Position numbers and translations under genes: made by a program | Assembly (NCBI RefSeq): GCF_022201045.2 | Contig: NC_068558.1 | Span: 40,195,501 to 40,259,500 of the forward strand | Reading direction: 5' to 3' | Source: Citrus sinensis | Lineage: Eukaryota; Streptophyta; Magnoliopsida; Sapindales; Rutaceae | DNA: 64,000 bases | The notes under the pieces: model-generated | What the model was told of the DNA's origin: nothing | The model's input: the letters and a program-made list of their open reading frames with translations, nothing else | Databases searched by the model: none | Part shown: in pieces, positions 34,061 through 44,826 of the stretch | How positions within the stretch are numbered: position 1 is the first letter of the stretch | Layout: the number at the start of each line of letters is the position of its first letter

Positions 34061-34735
34061 TGGCTACCAAGCATATGGGCCTTGGCGCAGGTGGTAAAGA
34101 GTGCCCATGTAGTGATGAGCCCTGGAGCTGGCAATAGGAAAAAAGACTGTTTGACTAATAAGTTTTTGATATGTTAATGCAATTGTTAAATTATTAGTTC
34201 TGAATTAGCCTGGTAAAGTCATATCCCAGGCGCTCATACTGCAATTTTCCATAAAGATTCTTCTCGTCAAATATACCATCATCCACCAAGCATATGGGTC
34301 TTGTCTCAGTTTGTGACGAGTAGGCATGCGGTGATAGTCCCTTGACCTAGCAATAAGAGCAAGAGTGTTGACTAATAAGTTTTTTCATATGTTGCTGTGA
34401 TATATATTAACTTTTGGATCCTGTGTTAGCCTGCTAAAATTGTGTCACAGCCACTTTATGCTGCAGTTTGCTTTTAAGACCCTTGTAAAACCCTCCTGGT
34501 TTGTATTATATTAATGTTTGGTGGTTTGCTAATGGCTACCAAGAATATGGGGTTGTCTCAGGTGCTAAAGAGCGGACATACAGTGATAAGCCCTTCACCT
34601 AGCAATAGAAAAAGAGTGTTGGATAATAAGATTTGCATATGTTGCTCCGATACTTAATTTTTGTGTCCTGAGTTTCATGTCACAGCCACTTCATGCTGCA
34701 ATTTGCTGTAAAGACCCTTGTGGACTGTAGTAGAT
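34061..34735. repeat. Three diverged tandem copies of a ~220-250 bp noncoding unit
   Basis: Copies begin at about 34061, 34281 and 34532. Each starts with a CTACCAAGCATATGG-like word. Then come an AGTGATGAGCCC/GTGATAGTCCC/GTGATAAGCCC segment, GCAATAGG/GCAATAAG/GCAATAG, GACTAATAAGTTTTT, CATATGTTG and TTAGCCTG. Each ends near TGCTGCAATTTGC and TAAAGACCCTTGT. The copies differ by many substitutions and small indels, so the tandem duplication is old. No open frame is shared by the copies, so a structural or noncoding role, or no role, is likelier than coding. Confidence 0.75.
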
Positions 34736-35550
34736 TCTATAACAGTTAGTTCCTAGGCATAATAAGGGTTTGATGGTGCAACAGACTAAATTCTCTTTTC
34801 TTGAGTCAATCCTAATGGTCCAGGGGCAAAAACTATTGATCAAAATGCAATGGGGAGAGTGTAGAAACTTTACACATGTATGAAAACCTTAAAGCTATGA
34901 CTTGTGACCTATTTAAAGTGAAATCCTAATGAACATTCAATTAATTAGTTCGGAGGTAAGTAAATATAATTCTACTAATGTTCAGAAATTGCATGAACTA
35001 CATGCAGATCCTAAGAAAATTAATGTTTAGTTAAATAGTTTGAATGCAATGTTGTTTGCTATGTGACATCTGTATAAAGGTCTTATCTGCTTTTGCCAAT
35101 ACTTGAATTATTTTTGGATGAACCTATCCATCATGGCTAAAATGTTTCCCGTTAAAAGTGGTCTGATCCTGAGCTGATAAAACCATACAGGACCAACCAT
35201 ATGAAAAACTTTAGAACTTTTTAATTTGTAGTAGGCTTCACACAGATCTACAGAAATGAGAAACTTTTTCCATGTATTTGTAGATGGAAAGGAAATAAAC
35301 ATCTGTTTCCTGCTTAGTATTATTCTGTGCGAAATGGCTTCAGGTTGTTTCTCTTATCATAGATTTTTTGGTTGTTGGCTTCTACAAAAGGAAGAAAAAT
35401 GTGGAACAGCTTTAAAATCCAGATAGTTCATCATGCCATCCAATTGGGTGATTTTATGGAAGCGAAGCCTAACATTGAATGGGTTGAAAATACAATTTAC
35501 GATCCATGTCAGATAGGGTGTTAATCATGAATTTTTACATGAAATCGAGC
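34736..35550. other. Noncoding spacer between two tandem-repeat blocks
   Basis: No gene recognised. The short minus-strand open frame at 35108-35302 shows no family resemblance. The compositional character is the same as in the flanking repeat blocks. Confidence 0.5.
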
Positions 35551-35552
35551 TG

Positions 35553-35968
35553 CGGCACAGCCTCATTAAGGTAAACCTGATTTAACTATACAGCCTTATG
35601 TTTATCTTGATGTTCTTGTGGGACAGGAAGAATGATCGTAAAGCTGTTTAGATGCCTGTATGTTTGACATCCTCATGGTAGTGAAAAAAAAATTTTTTTT
35701 TTTTCCCTGAAGACCAGATTTACTGCTCTCTGCCCCATTTCTAATTTGTTCTCTCTTTTTGGTAGGCACAGCCTGATTAAGGTAAACCTGATTTAACCAT
35801 ACAAACTTTAGTTTATTTTGCTGTTACTTGTGGTAAAGGCTGGATGATAATAAAGCTATTTAGATGCCTGTCTGTTTGATATCCTCACAGTAATGACAAT
35901 TTTTTTCCCCAAATAGCAGATCTAGTGCTCTGCCCATTTCTAATTTGTTCTCTCTTTTCATTCCCATG
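35553..35968. repeat. Tandem duplication of a ~210 bp noncoding unit
   Basis: Copy 1 (about 35553-35763) and copy 2 (about 35766-35968) share GCACAGCCTSATTAAGG, then TAAACCTGATTTAAC and ATACA, then TAAAGCTGTTTAGATGCCTG. Both also share the AT-rich poly-T stretch, CAGATTTACTGCTCT and CCATTTCTAATTTGTTCTCT. Copies are roughly 85-90% alike by eye. No reading frame runs through both. Confidence 0.8.
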
Positions 35969-38459
35969 TGCTGGTTTGTCTGTGTAAGCATTCTGCTAAT
36001 ATATTGTAGAATAGAGTAGATGAAACAATATAGATTGCTGTTTAAAGATCCATTATCTTAGTGTGTAAGATACTAACAGGGTTAATCCTCAATAGTCAAT
36101 ATTTATCAGCAATATAATATTTTGTGGCTAAGAGACGGAAAATAACCCAAAACCTTACTGTTGAAACAGTTCCTTGTTAGGCCTAACTCAGCTTGCAAAG
36201 TCCGAGATGGAAAACTGGTGGAATACCATTTAAAGTAGATAACTACTAGCCTCTAGATTAGGTAAACTACACGTGGAAAACTACGGAGGTCACTATCAAA
36301 ACTTTTGAGGTTGGAAACTAGCTAATCCATATTTTTACATGCTGGCCATGCCTTTGACCAGCTTAATAATTGTTGTTTCAGTCAAATTTCCTTAACAACC
36401 TGATGTGAACCAGTTACACGTTTGCTGGATCTGGCATTCAATCTGCCTGGTGTCATGTTAAGGTAAGAATGATGTTTTTCCTTTGGTCTTCAATGTGAGA
36501 AGTTAACCATGTGAGTATTTATGTTCATTTCTAATTTTTGGTTGGTATTGAAGCATAATTCTATTGGTTGATCAAAGTCAAGCTTCTCATAACTAAGCAG
36601 AGTGATGCTTTTGACAATTCATCATCGCCTCACCGCACGAGAGGTAACGCTTTTATTTGCTTGACCTAGGGATTCTTTGATATCTATCTACTAGTTGGAG
36701 AAAAAAGGAACTGAGACAAAATTATGGGATACTTTTATCCAAAGACAGTACAATTTTATTGATAAAATAATGCATATTGACATGTGGGTATTTGAGTTTC
36801 AGCTGAACAAGTTACCTACTAATTGGAAAAGTGAAGGAGGTGGAGGAAAAGAACCATTGAACTCCCAGGTACTCTATTAAATATCATACATGAGATAAGA
36901 TTCAAAGTATGCATCCTATTCTTTGCATGAAAACAAACATAACGTTAATCTCATCAGCCAAACAAAAGCATCTTTGAAGGATAGATACTAAAGTCTAAGA
37001 AGTTGTGGATAATCATAAACTTTTTGGTTATGCTCATTCTTTTGGCATATTGCTTTTGAAATCTTAGCTGTAACCCAGTTTGTCTCATTCTTGTTCTTTT
37101 GTCCAAATTCGGCAGCTACCATTGCTCAAATCCCATTTGTTTTCATTGTATTATGGAAGTCTCCCTATATGCGGGGGACTTTATATTTATATCTTTTGGG
37201 TGGTTATTATCTAGAAAAATTTCCCAGTTCAATTGCTAATATTATTAATTCTTTTATCTCTTACTCTACACACACACATGGATACATGTGTGTGTGTGTG
37301 TGTGTACTGCTTTGCTCTGTCAAAGCTGCATGTTCTGATTTGGATTAAGGAAACAGCATTAGGTAACCAAACTTACGAGCAAGATTGAGTGCTAACAAGG
37401 AGGAAACTAAACAATTCAACATGTGGTTAAGTAATAACAAGAGAATTTGCAAATATGTGAGAATTTGACAAAGTTTTCCGACTTTTTCACGAAAAATGTA
37501 TTGTTATGTACTTATTTCAAGAAGCAATATTTGTTTCTTGATAGTTTGTAGACGTATGTGCTTACATAATTGCCCCATTTTTGCTGGAATGAAGGAGTCA
37601 TTGCTTGATAAAATCAAGCCATTTTTGCAGTTGAGACTTTGAAATTAGTGATTTAAGAAATTTTGTTAGGTATTTGTTATTATTGACTAAATCAAAACTT
37701 CGCCGCAGAATTGCACCTAATCAATGTTGTTTACATCACACGTGCGGTGAGAAAACTATTCAAGTATTGACTCTTATTAGTTTAGATCTTGGCTGTTGTC
37801 AAAGCTTTTAGTTTATGAGATATGACTTGATGAACCCAACAGGAGGATAATATTTTCAATATTTAGTTAGGATGATAAATCAATTAAAAAGCAAATGGGG
37901 AAAAAAAATTGCAATAGAAGTGACAGCTTGAATATAAAAATATCACAAGCGTGTGCCATGCATCAATTACTCTTTTGGCTCTGATGTGAATGCTAAAGCT
38001 AGCATAAAAAAGGAAGCAAGGTTCTCAGAGTTCAGGTCCAAGAAGCTTTGATTGTGGGAAGATTATACTGTGAGCTGAGATAAGCTAAGAGGAAATGAGG
38101 AATATTCTTGGGAGTGTGAGCATTTTATTTATATTTATGTCAGTTTAGTAAAACTTTCCTACTTAATTAAAAAAAAAAACCCAAGTGAATATACTTGCAC
38201 CTTGGACTTTATGTGGTTTCGGACATATTTTTAATTGTTAAGGGCATATGTATGTGCCCCCATAAGCCGAGTCATCATAGTACCAAAAAGGTTTCTTGAC
38301 GATATGATTTAAGCAAGCATCATTATTCAAGCCTTGTGGTTCCACTATCTTCTTCTAGAAACACTGCCTTAATGTATCCCTCGTGGAGTCGTATTCCTTA
38401 CAAAGTTGGTCCATCGCATTCTCATATACCAACACTTGGCTACATGTATAAATGGCCAC

Positions 38460-38460
<1 letters not shown>
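35969..38460. other. Intergenic, no gene recognised
   Basis: AT-rich DNA with a TG microsatellite at 37286-37305 and scattered short open frames (36695-36880, 37091-37348) that show no conserved domain. The frame at 36695 ends at a possible splice donor, so a noncoding or unrecognised transcript cannot be excluded. Confidence 0.5.

Positions 38461-38463
<3 letters not shown>

Positions 38464-38504
<41 letters not shown>
38464..38504. repeat. (CT)n microsatellite
   Basis: About 20 perfect CT repeats roughly 1.1 kb upstream of the NAC gene start. The minus-strand open frame crossing it encodes only an Arg-Glu repeat and is not a gene. Confidence 0.95.
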
Positions 38505-38510
<6 letters not shown>

Positions 38511-39030
38511 GAAAATATCCTCCAGTGGGACGAGCATGTCACCTCTTTCTGATGGGGACTTGACTAGCTTACAGAATCTGTAAGCTGCAGACTGCAGCAT
38601 CAGCCGTTGGATGTGGTTGGATGTGGGGTGAGAAACTAAATAATAGAAGATCGGACTGTGGGATGACGGGAGATGTTTGTTACAGAATTTGTACCATAGA
38701 CAGGTCCTTCTGATGGATATCATTTCAAGAAAAGTTATATCATCTTAGTAAATTTTTTTTTTCTTTTTCTGTTTTTGATCCTAATAAATTTTGCGGTCCG
38801 TAATTGTGTAAGTTATTGGATTATTATGGGAATGATGGAAAGAATTATTATGCCCATCTCGCTCAAAACTTTTTGGGATGTAATAACTCGACATGATATC
38901 CTTATCTCTTGCATGAGACCCCATTTGTACAAAAATTTTGAATGGTCAAGAGATACACAAATTTACGGCATGATGACTAGGACCGCCACACAAGTGCTAA
39001 TAGGAACAATTGGACAAAAACTGAGGGGGT
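38505..39030. other. NAC gene distal upstream region
   Basis: Noncoding DNA between the CT microsatellite and the ABRE pair, with a poly-T stretch near 38754-38766. No element was recognised with confidence. Confidence 0.5.
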
Positions 39031-39071
39031 TACGTGTCGTGTTTTGATGTGAAAAGGTGGGGGCACGTGTC
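39031..39071 (+). promoter_or_regulatory. Pair of ABRE-type motifs upstream of the NAC gene
   Basis: TACGTGTC (39031-39038) and CACGTGTC (39064-39071) are both perfect ABRE cores and are exactly 33 bp apart. Each is followed by GTGTTTTGATG, so a 20-bp block is duplicated. ABREs are bound by bZIP factors of the ABF/AREB group in ABA and drought responses, and paired copies are the functional form. They lie about 565-605 bp upstream of the NAC start codon. Function is inferred. Confidence 0.6.
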
Positions 39072-39413
39072 GTGTTTTGATGAGAGGAGAACTATGATGT
39101 CAGAAGATTTAACCCCATTGTTTTATCTCAGCCGCCACCTTTCTATTTGCGGGAAAGAAAAAGACAAAGCCGGAGCTCTAACCAATAGTATCAAAGCCCT
39201 CCGAACCCAAATGCCACAGCTGGCATCTTGTGGGGCCCATCTACAAAATGCAATGCAGCTGATTTGATTTCTTCTTCTTTCTTCTTCTTCGGCCTAATCC
39301 TTTCTTTCTTTTTTTTATTTATTTATTTTTTATTCCATTTCCCACATAATGACAAATTCCCCACAACCATATATGGCCCCCCATCCCCTTCTCGCAAAAA
39401 TTTCAATCCTTTT

Positions 39414-39462
39414 CTCTCTTTTGGGTTGGTTTCATTCTCTCTCTTTTGGGTTGGTTTCATTC
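39414..39462. repeat. 23-bp tandem duplication in the NAC 5' leader/promoter
   Basis: The block CTCTCTTTTGGGTTGGTTTC followed by ATT occurs twice head to tail, about 175-220 bp upstream of the NAC start codon. Confidence 0.85.
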
Positions 39463-39564
39463 ATTCTTAGCCATTCTTTGAAAGAGTTTAATCAATAGCT
39501 TAAGCTTGTTTAAGCTTATCAAGTTTTATTAGACACAAAACTCTATAGAGTTAGTTTGAAGTTA

Positions 39565-39631
<67 letters not shown>
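39565..39631. repeat. Compound (CT)n(AT)n microsatellite touching the NAC start
   Basis: About 20 CT units run straight into about 12 AT units and stop three bases before the NAC ATG (39635). It must lie in the 5' leader. Length changes here would alter the immediate sequence in front of the start codon. Confidence 0.95.
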
Positions 39632-39634
39632 ATC

Positions 39635-40942
39635 ATGGTTTGCATAAAGAACCCGGAATCAGCCCTGCCACCAGGGTTTAGGTTTCACCCAACGGATGAG
39701 GAACTAATCCTTCATTATCTCAAGAAAAAGGTTGCATCGATGCCTTTTCCGGTTTCCATCATAGCTGATGTTGATATTTACAAGTTTGATCCATGGGATT
39801 TACCAGGTTTGTTTGTTGTTGGCCTCTTTTGATTCATTTTGTTAATAAAACAGTACTCATATATATGTCAAGTGACTAACGATTGTATGTTGTTTTTGGG
39901 TTGCTCTTTTGATCCTCCAGCCAAGGCTGCCTTCGGTGAGAAAGAGTGGTATTTTTTCAGTCCTAGAGACCGAAAGTACCCTAATGGAGCCAGGCCGAAC
40001 AGGGCAGCTGCATCCGGGTATTGGAAGGCGACAGGCACGGATAAGATCATCTTGGCAACATCTGTGGGAGCTCATCAAGAAAACATTGGTGTGAAGAAAG
40101 CTCTTGTGTTCTACAAAGGCAGGCCTCCGAAGGGAGTTAAAACTAATTGGATTATGCATGAGTATCGCCTTGCTGAAAACCCCAAGAATCTCAATCACAC
40201 CAAGATGAGGCCCAAAGACTCTTCCATGAGGGTAAGCACCATAGTTAGCCACGCTTGAACAGCTTCATAACTACTGTGATGATCTCTAATGGTGTATTTA
40301 TATATTGCTGTCTTTCTTTTCCAGTTGGATGATTGGGTTCTCTGCCGCATCTACCGCAAGTCCCATGTCTCCCTGCCAACATCAGCCGGTGCAGCAAGTG
40401 ATCATGATCTAGAAGAAGAGGAGGAAAAATTTAACCTTCATGACACCCTGTTGCCGATCCTGAGAAGTCCACCAAGCCACAACACTACTCTCAATCCTCA
40501 GAAATCTTCATCCTTCTCCAACTTATTGGATGCAATGGACTACTCAATGCTGAGTAATTTTCTATCCGAGAACCAAACGAGTCATACAGGATCTGAATCC
40601 AACCCGCTGTTCAATTCAGGGATTTTAGAGCAGCACCATTCTTCATTCAACAATGGCAATGGCGCCAACACGAACACAAGTTGCACTAACAGTTTCTTGA
40701 TTCAAAAACTACCTCAGTTGAACTATTCAGTTTCAAACAATATGGAGAACCAGCAGCACAAGCGCCCACACCCAAATATAGATCATCATGAGAACATGTT
40801 GCACCCATCAAAGAAATTCATCACTACTTGCAGTTTCAGTAGTAGCACTACTGATCAATTTGATCCTCCGTACAACTATTTACACCAGCCATTCTTGACC
40901 CAGCAGTTACTACTGAGCCCACATCTTCAGTTTCAAGGATGA
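39635..40942 (+). CDS. NAC transcription factor, NAP/NAM subgroup
   Basis: Three exons: 39635-39806, 39921-40231 and 40325-40942, giving 366 aa. NAC factors bind DNA as dimers through an N-terminal domain. Subdomains A-E are all present: [63 protein letters not shown], then [14 protein letters not shown] and NWIMHEYRL, with [12 protein letters not shown] at the end. The intron positions inside the domain match the canonical NAC pattern. [17 protein letters not shown] and the [15 protein letters not shown] region place it with the NAP/NAM (NAC018, 025, 029, 047, 056) group, which acts in senescence, fruit and embryo or stress programmes. The C-terminus is Asn/Ser/His-rich, as in activation regions. 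Upstream ABREs fit an ABA response. No miR164-like site was seen. Confidence 0.94.
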
Positions 40943-42173
40943 GAAAATGAATCAATCCAAAAGAATTGAAAAAGAAGAAAAAAAAAGAAAAATCATCAAA
41001 AGGAAAGAGAAGAAGAATAACCAAATGTTTGAGCTTAGCTAGCCAAGCCAGCTGGGTGAACGTGTGTACAGAATTATGTGTGTGATTATTATTGGTTTTA
41101 TTTTTTCTGCAAAATGACAAAGATGGATTGATTAGATTAGAGAAAGTGAACTGGTTGTCACGGTATCAAATAGAAGATACCATTATAAAGTCAAAAAGTT
41201 GGTGGAAAAAAAATACACCAAAGAATTTGATAAGGAATTATATAATATATGATTTTGTAGAAATTATATATACATATATATATATATATATGAGGGTTGA
41301 ATTGTCAGTTCAGGTTCATACCCTTTGTACACGGTATTGTTCTTTTCATGGCTTGTTAATTATTAGTTAATACATGTTTGAAACCCAAATATATATATAT
41401 ATTTTAAGTACTATTAAAAAGTTACAACTGCACTTGCAAATTATATATTGTTCCAAAAGATTAGGTCATGATGATCATTTAGTGTTGAATTAACAAATTC
41501 ACAGGAATAAGAAGTGTCAATTTGTACAAATAACTAAAGCTTTCTGTTTGCATACGCTTGCTTTTATCTTCTTGGTTTATCGTCACAGTGATGATTGTCT
41601 TATATCAAATTGGAGCCACTGACCAAACATACAACATAGAAGAAGTGAAACAATCAGTTGCTTGGCTGGTAATATTTAAACAAAATAGAACAACCATTTG
41701 TATCCAACAAGTAAATATACTCATACTCAACATGAAAAGCAGCAGTAGCTAGAGTTTTCATGGAAATTTAAACTTTTTAACCTTTATTATCATTATGATT
41801 AAAGGGTATATCACATTCGAGCCGTAAAATTATCGTTCGTGTCTTCCGAAGTGGGTCAACATACATTACAGGTTTCATTTGAACTTTGAATTCAAGATAG
41901 CTAATAATGAATCGTGACCAATCAATCATTCTCAATTATTAACAGCGAAAAATTGCAGCATCTTATAAAAGATGGTCCATTCGAGCTAGTTACTACAAAA
42001 CGACAAAACAAATATATATATATATATATATAAAAGATACAACCTGGAGTTCGCGATTTTTCCAAGCACGATGTTGCGTACAGGATGAAATGAATGTGAA
42101 TGTGAATCTTCTTATTACGACATCAAAAACTAATCGAAAGAAAGTCAAAAGATTCCGGGTAAAATAAAACCAC

Positions 42174-42221
<48 letters not shown>

Positions 42222-43436
42222 GAGTTGATAAGGAACCAACCACGCGTGCTTTGCATAAATCGCTCATCTTTTTGCATTGAATTGGCAGAACTCATTTTCA
42301 CACTTTCATATTCCCCCCAAACCTTCTTTCTTTGTTTCGGGGTCCCGCTGCGTTAACGTACGATTTCTTTGGTCTTTTGCGACAATACCACTGCAAATTT
42401 TCATACGACACCTTTCACTCTTTTTTATTTAAAAGTTTTTCATAATTATTAAGCTGATGCTGATTTCTACCTGCATTTCACAGGCACATTTCAGTTGGCT
42501 CCTTGTGCTATTTCATATCTACAACTTTTCTATTCTATGTTGCACCTGTATCACAATACCCCCTCCTTACTATTTTGAGATTATATAATTAACATGTTTA
42601 ATTTAGAACTTTACATTCCTTATTACTTACGATTTATCTTTAAATATTAGGGTGTTTTTTTAATCCACTATCAAATTTCACTTAGCTCCTTACTTTATTT
42701 GTATTCAGAATATATTCATAACTATTAGGGTAGTTTCTACTTATATCCTTTTTTAATTTTATTTAACACCTTACACTCTTTTTACTTACTATTTCTAATA
42801 AATTATTATACTGCTAATTACAAAAATTTATTTTATTAATCCATTTAAATAATATTATTAGATATAAATAACAATAAAAAAATATTAATATATGCCGCAC
42901 TCCAACTTCAACTAATTAAAACCAAAATCCATTGGCCTATTAATTTTCCCCGTTTGAATGAACCATTATAACTACGCAATCACTTGTCTATGCTTTACAT
43001 ATAGATAATCAAATTAGTAATAAAAATTGATGACAAAAACAAATGGTAATTCTATTCTAACCCCTATGAATCTGTAATTCTTAATTCTTCTTTTATTATA
43101 GTATAATACTAGTGAGTAAATTTGAAATTGATTATCGATCAAAAGAAAGAAGATACACAAACTAATTCATAGTTCTATTTTTGGTTGCCCCATTCTTTGC
43201 ATAATATTGTTGCCAACTTGGTGTAGTAGTTGATGATCAAATTTAATTATCATAATTACTATTTTCTAATAATAATTATTATATCCATTAATTACTAAAA
43301 TTTCTTTTATTAATAAATGTAAATAATATTAATAAATATATATTACAAGTGCTAAAATATAGAATCACTTTGCAACTCCCCATGTGTCCAGAATTATTAC
43401 ATAATATTATTTAAGAATAAATAAAATTAATCTTGT
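40943..43436. other. NAC 3' region and gene-poor AT-rich DNA
   Basis: Contains the NAC 3' UTR and AT microsatellites at 41273-41291 and 42009-42033. A 44-base GA microsatellite lies at 42177-42220. No gene was recognised; open frames such as 41092-41370 and 41993-42301 lack any domain signal and include repeat-encoded peptides. Confidence 0.6.
42177..42220. repeat. (GA)n microsatellite
   Basis: About 22 perfect GA units, located in gene-poor DNA downstream of the NAC gene. Confidence 0.95.
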
Positions 43437-44304
43437 GGTGTATTTACTTACCGGATTGGAGAATCATAATCTAAAATCTGAATCATTGACAGTATTTACT
43501 TTACAAAATAGAGGCGAGAATCGGAATCAGAAACGAAATTACGGGACCTACACTATTTTGGGAATGGAAAATGGAAGATTGATTCCCAAGAGGAGGTTAG
43601 GAATCAATCTCCCATTCCTAGGGGTTCCAATTATACCTCCATTTCAAATTTTAAAATTCCCAAAAACCCTCCTTTTTTATAAAATTATAAATAGCAGAAA
43701 ATAAAAAATAAAAACAAGAGTAGCAACAAATTCCTAACTCCTCGATTAAGCTCCAGTTGATCATCATTGCATCCAAAACCTCACTGTTGCTGACAAAATC
43801 AAGCACTGTTACCATCATCATTGGTCCGTCTCAGTTTATTGCATGTTTGATCTCCATTTGGGCCATCTCCGTCTCAGTTTCATGTATGTTTTATCTACCT
43901 TAGTTTTCATCACGTTTCATCTCCGGTTTCATCTTCGATAGCTATGGTTTTGCTTTGATGATGATGATGAGGTCGACGATGATGATTTGTTGTTGATGAT
44001 GATGATTCTTATTTTAAAATTATTTTTGTTGATAATGATGATTGTTTTATTCTAATTTTGATATTTTGTTGATGATGGTGATTGATGATCTTTTTATTCT
44101 AATTTTGATATTTTGTTGATGATGGTGATTGATGATTTTTTATTCTGATTATGTTGATGACAATGATTCCAATTTTAATTTTTACTTTGTTGACGATGAT
44201 GATTTTTTATTCTGATTCCAGTTGTATTGTTGATGATAATGACGATGATTTGTGATTCCAATTTTGTTGATGATAATAATTTCAATTTTAATTTTTTTAA
44301 ATGA

Positions 44305-44390
<86 letters not shown>

Positions 44391-44826
44391 GATGGTGATG
44401 ATGATGATGATGATGATGATAAAAAGAATTGTTGTTGTTGTTGTTGTTGTTATTGTTATAATAAAAAGTATCATAATTAAATAATATTTTGAAAATAATG
44501 TAAATATTAATACTATATTATTAATGATTATTATTAATAATAATAATTTCTGAATAAATAATCACAATAACTAAATAAAAAATAATAATTATAACAATAT
44601 TTAATTAAGGACTTTTTAGTAATTTATAACTATCTAACTCATTTTGATTTCGATTCTAAGACAAAGAAAATACATTAATGGAAATCTAGCTCATTTTGAT
44701 TCTAATTTATACAGTTCAAGTAAATAACTTATTCTGATTTTCATTTCCTATCCTCATTCTAGCTCATTTTGATTCCTGCTCATTCTAATTCCAGCTTCAT
44801 TCTGGTTTTCGTTTAATAAACATACC
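43437..44826. mobile_element. AT-rich repeat element, copy B
   Basis: About 1.39 kb with imperfect inverted ends GGTGTATTTACTTACCGG (left) and CGTTTAATAAACATACC (right). The left arm matches copy A at 30122: GGATTGGAGAATCATAAT, TGAATCATTGACAG, TTTACAAAATAGAG, GGGAATGG. So does the right arm: AAGTAAATAACTTATTCTGA, TTTTCATTTCC. Inside are a ~54-bp duplicated ATTCTAATTTTGATATTTTG unit (44052-44150), a long (ATT)n tract (44307-44390) and GAT/GTT triplets. It encodes no transposase. Same family as copy A; the superfamily is undetermined. Confidence 0.6.
44307..44390. repeat. (ATT)n trinucleotide tract
   Basis: About 28 near-perfect ATT units, followed by GAT and TTG triplets to 44452, inside repeat element B. 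The minus-strand open frame through it is an artificial poly-isoleucine peptide. Confidence 0.95.

Noticed and set aside
38355..38723. 122-codon minus-strand frame
   Set aside because: Its core is an Arg-Glu repeat produced by the CT microsatellite, with no domain on either side.
44307..44390. CRISPR-like regular repeat
   Set aside because: Simple trinucleotide repeat in a plant genome, with no spacers.
44175..44474. 99-codon minus-strand frame, mostly isoleucine
   Set aside because: Direct translation of the (ATT)n tract in repeat element B.
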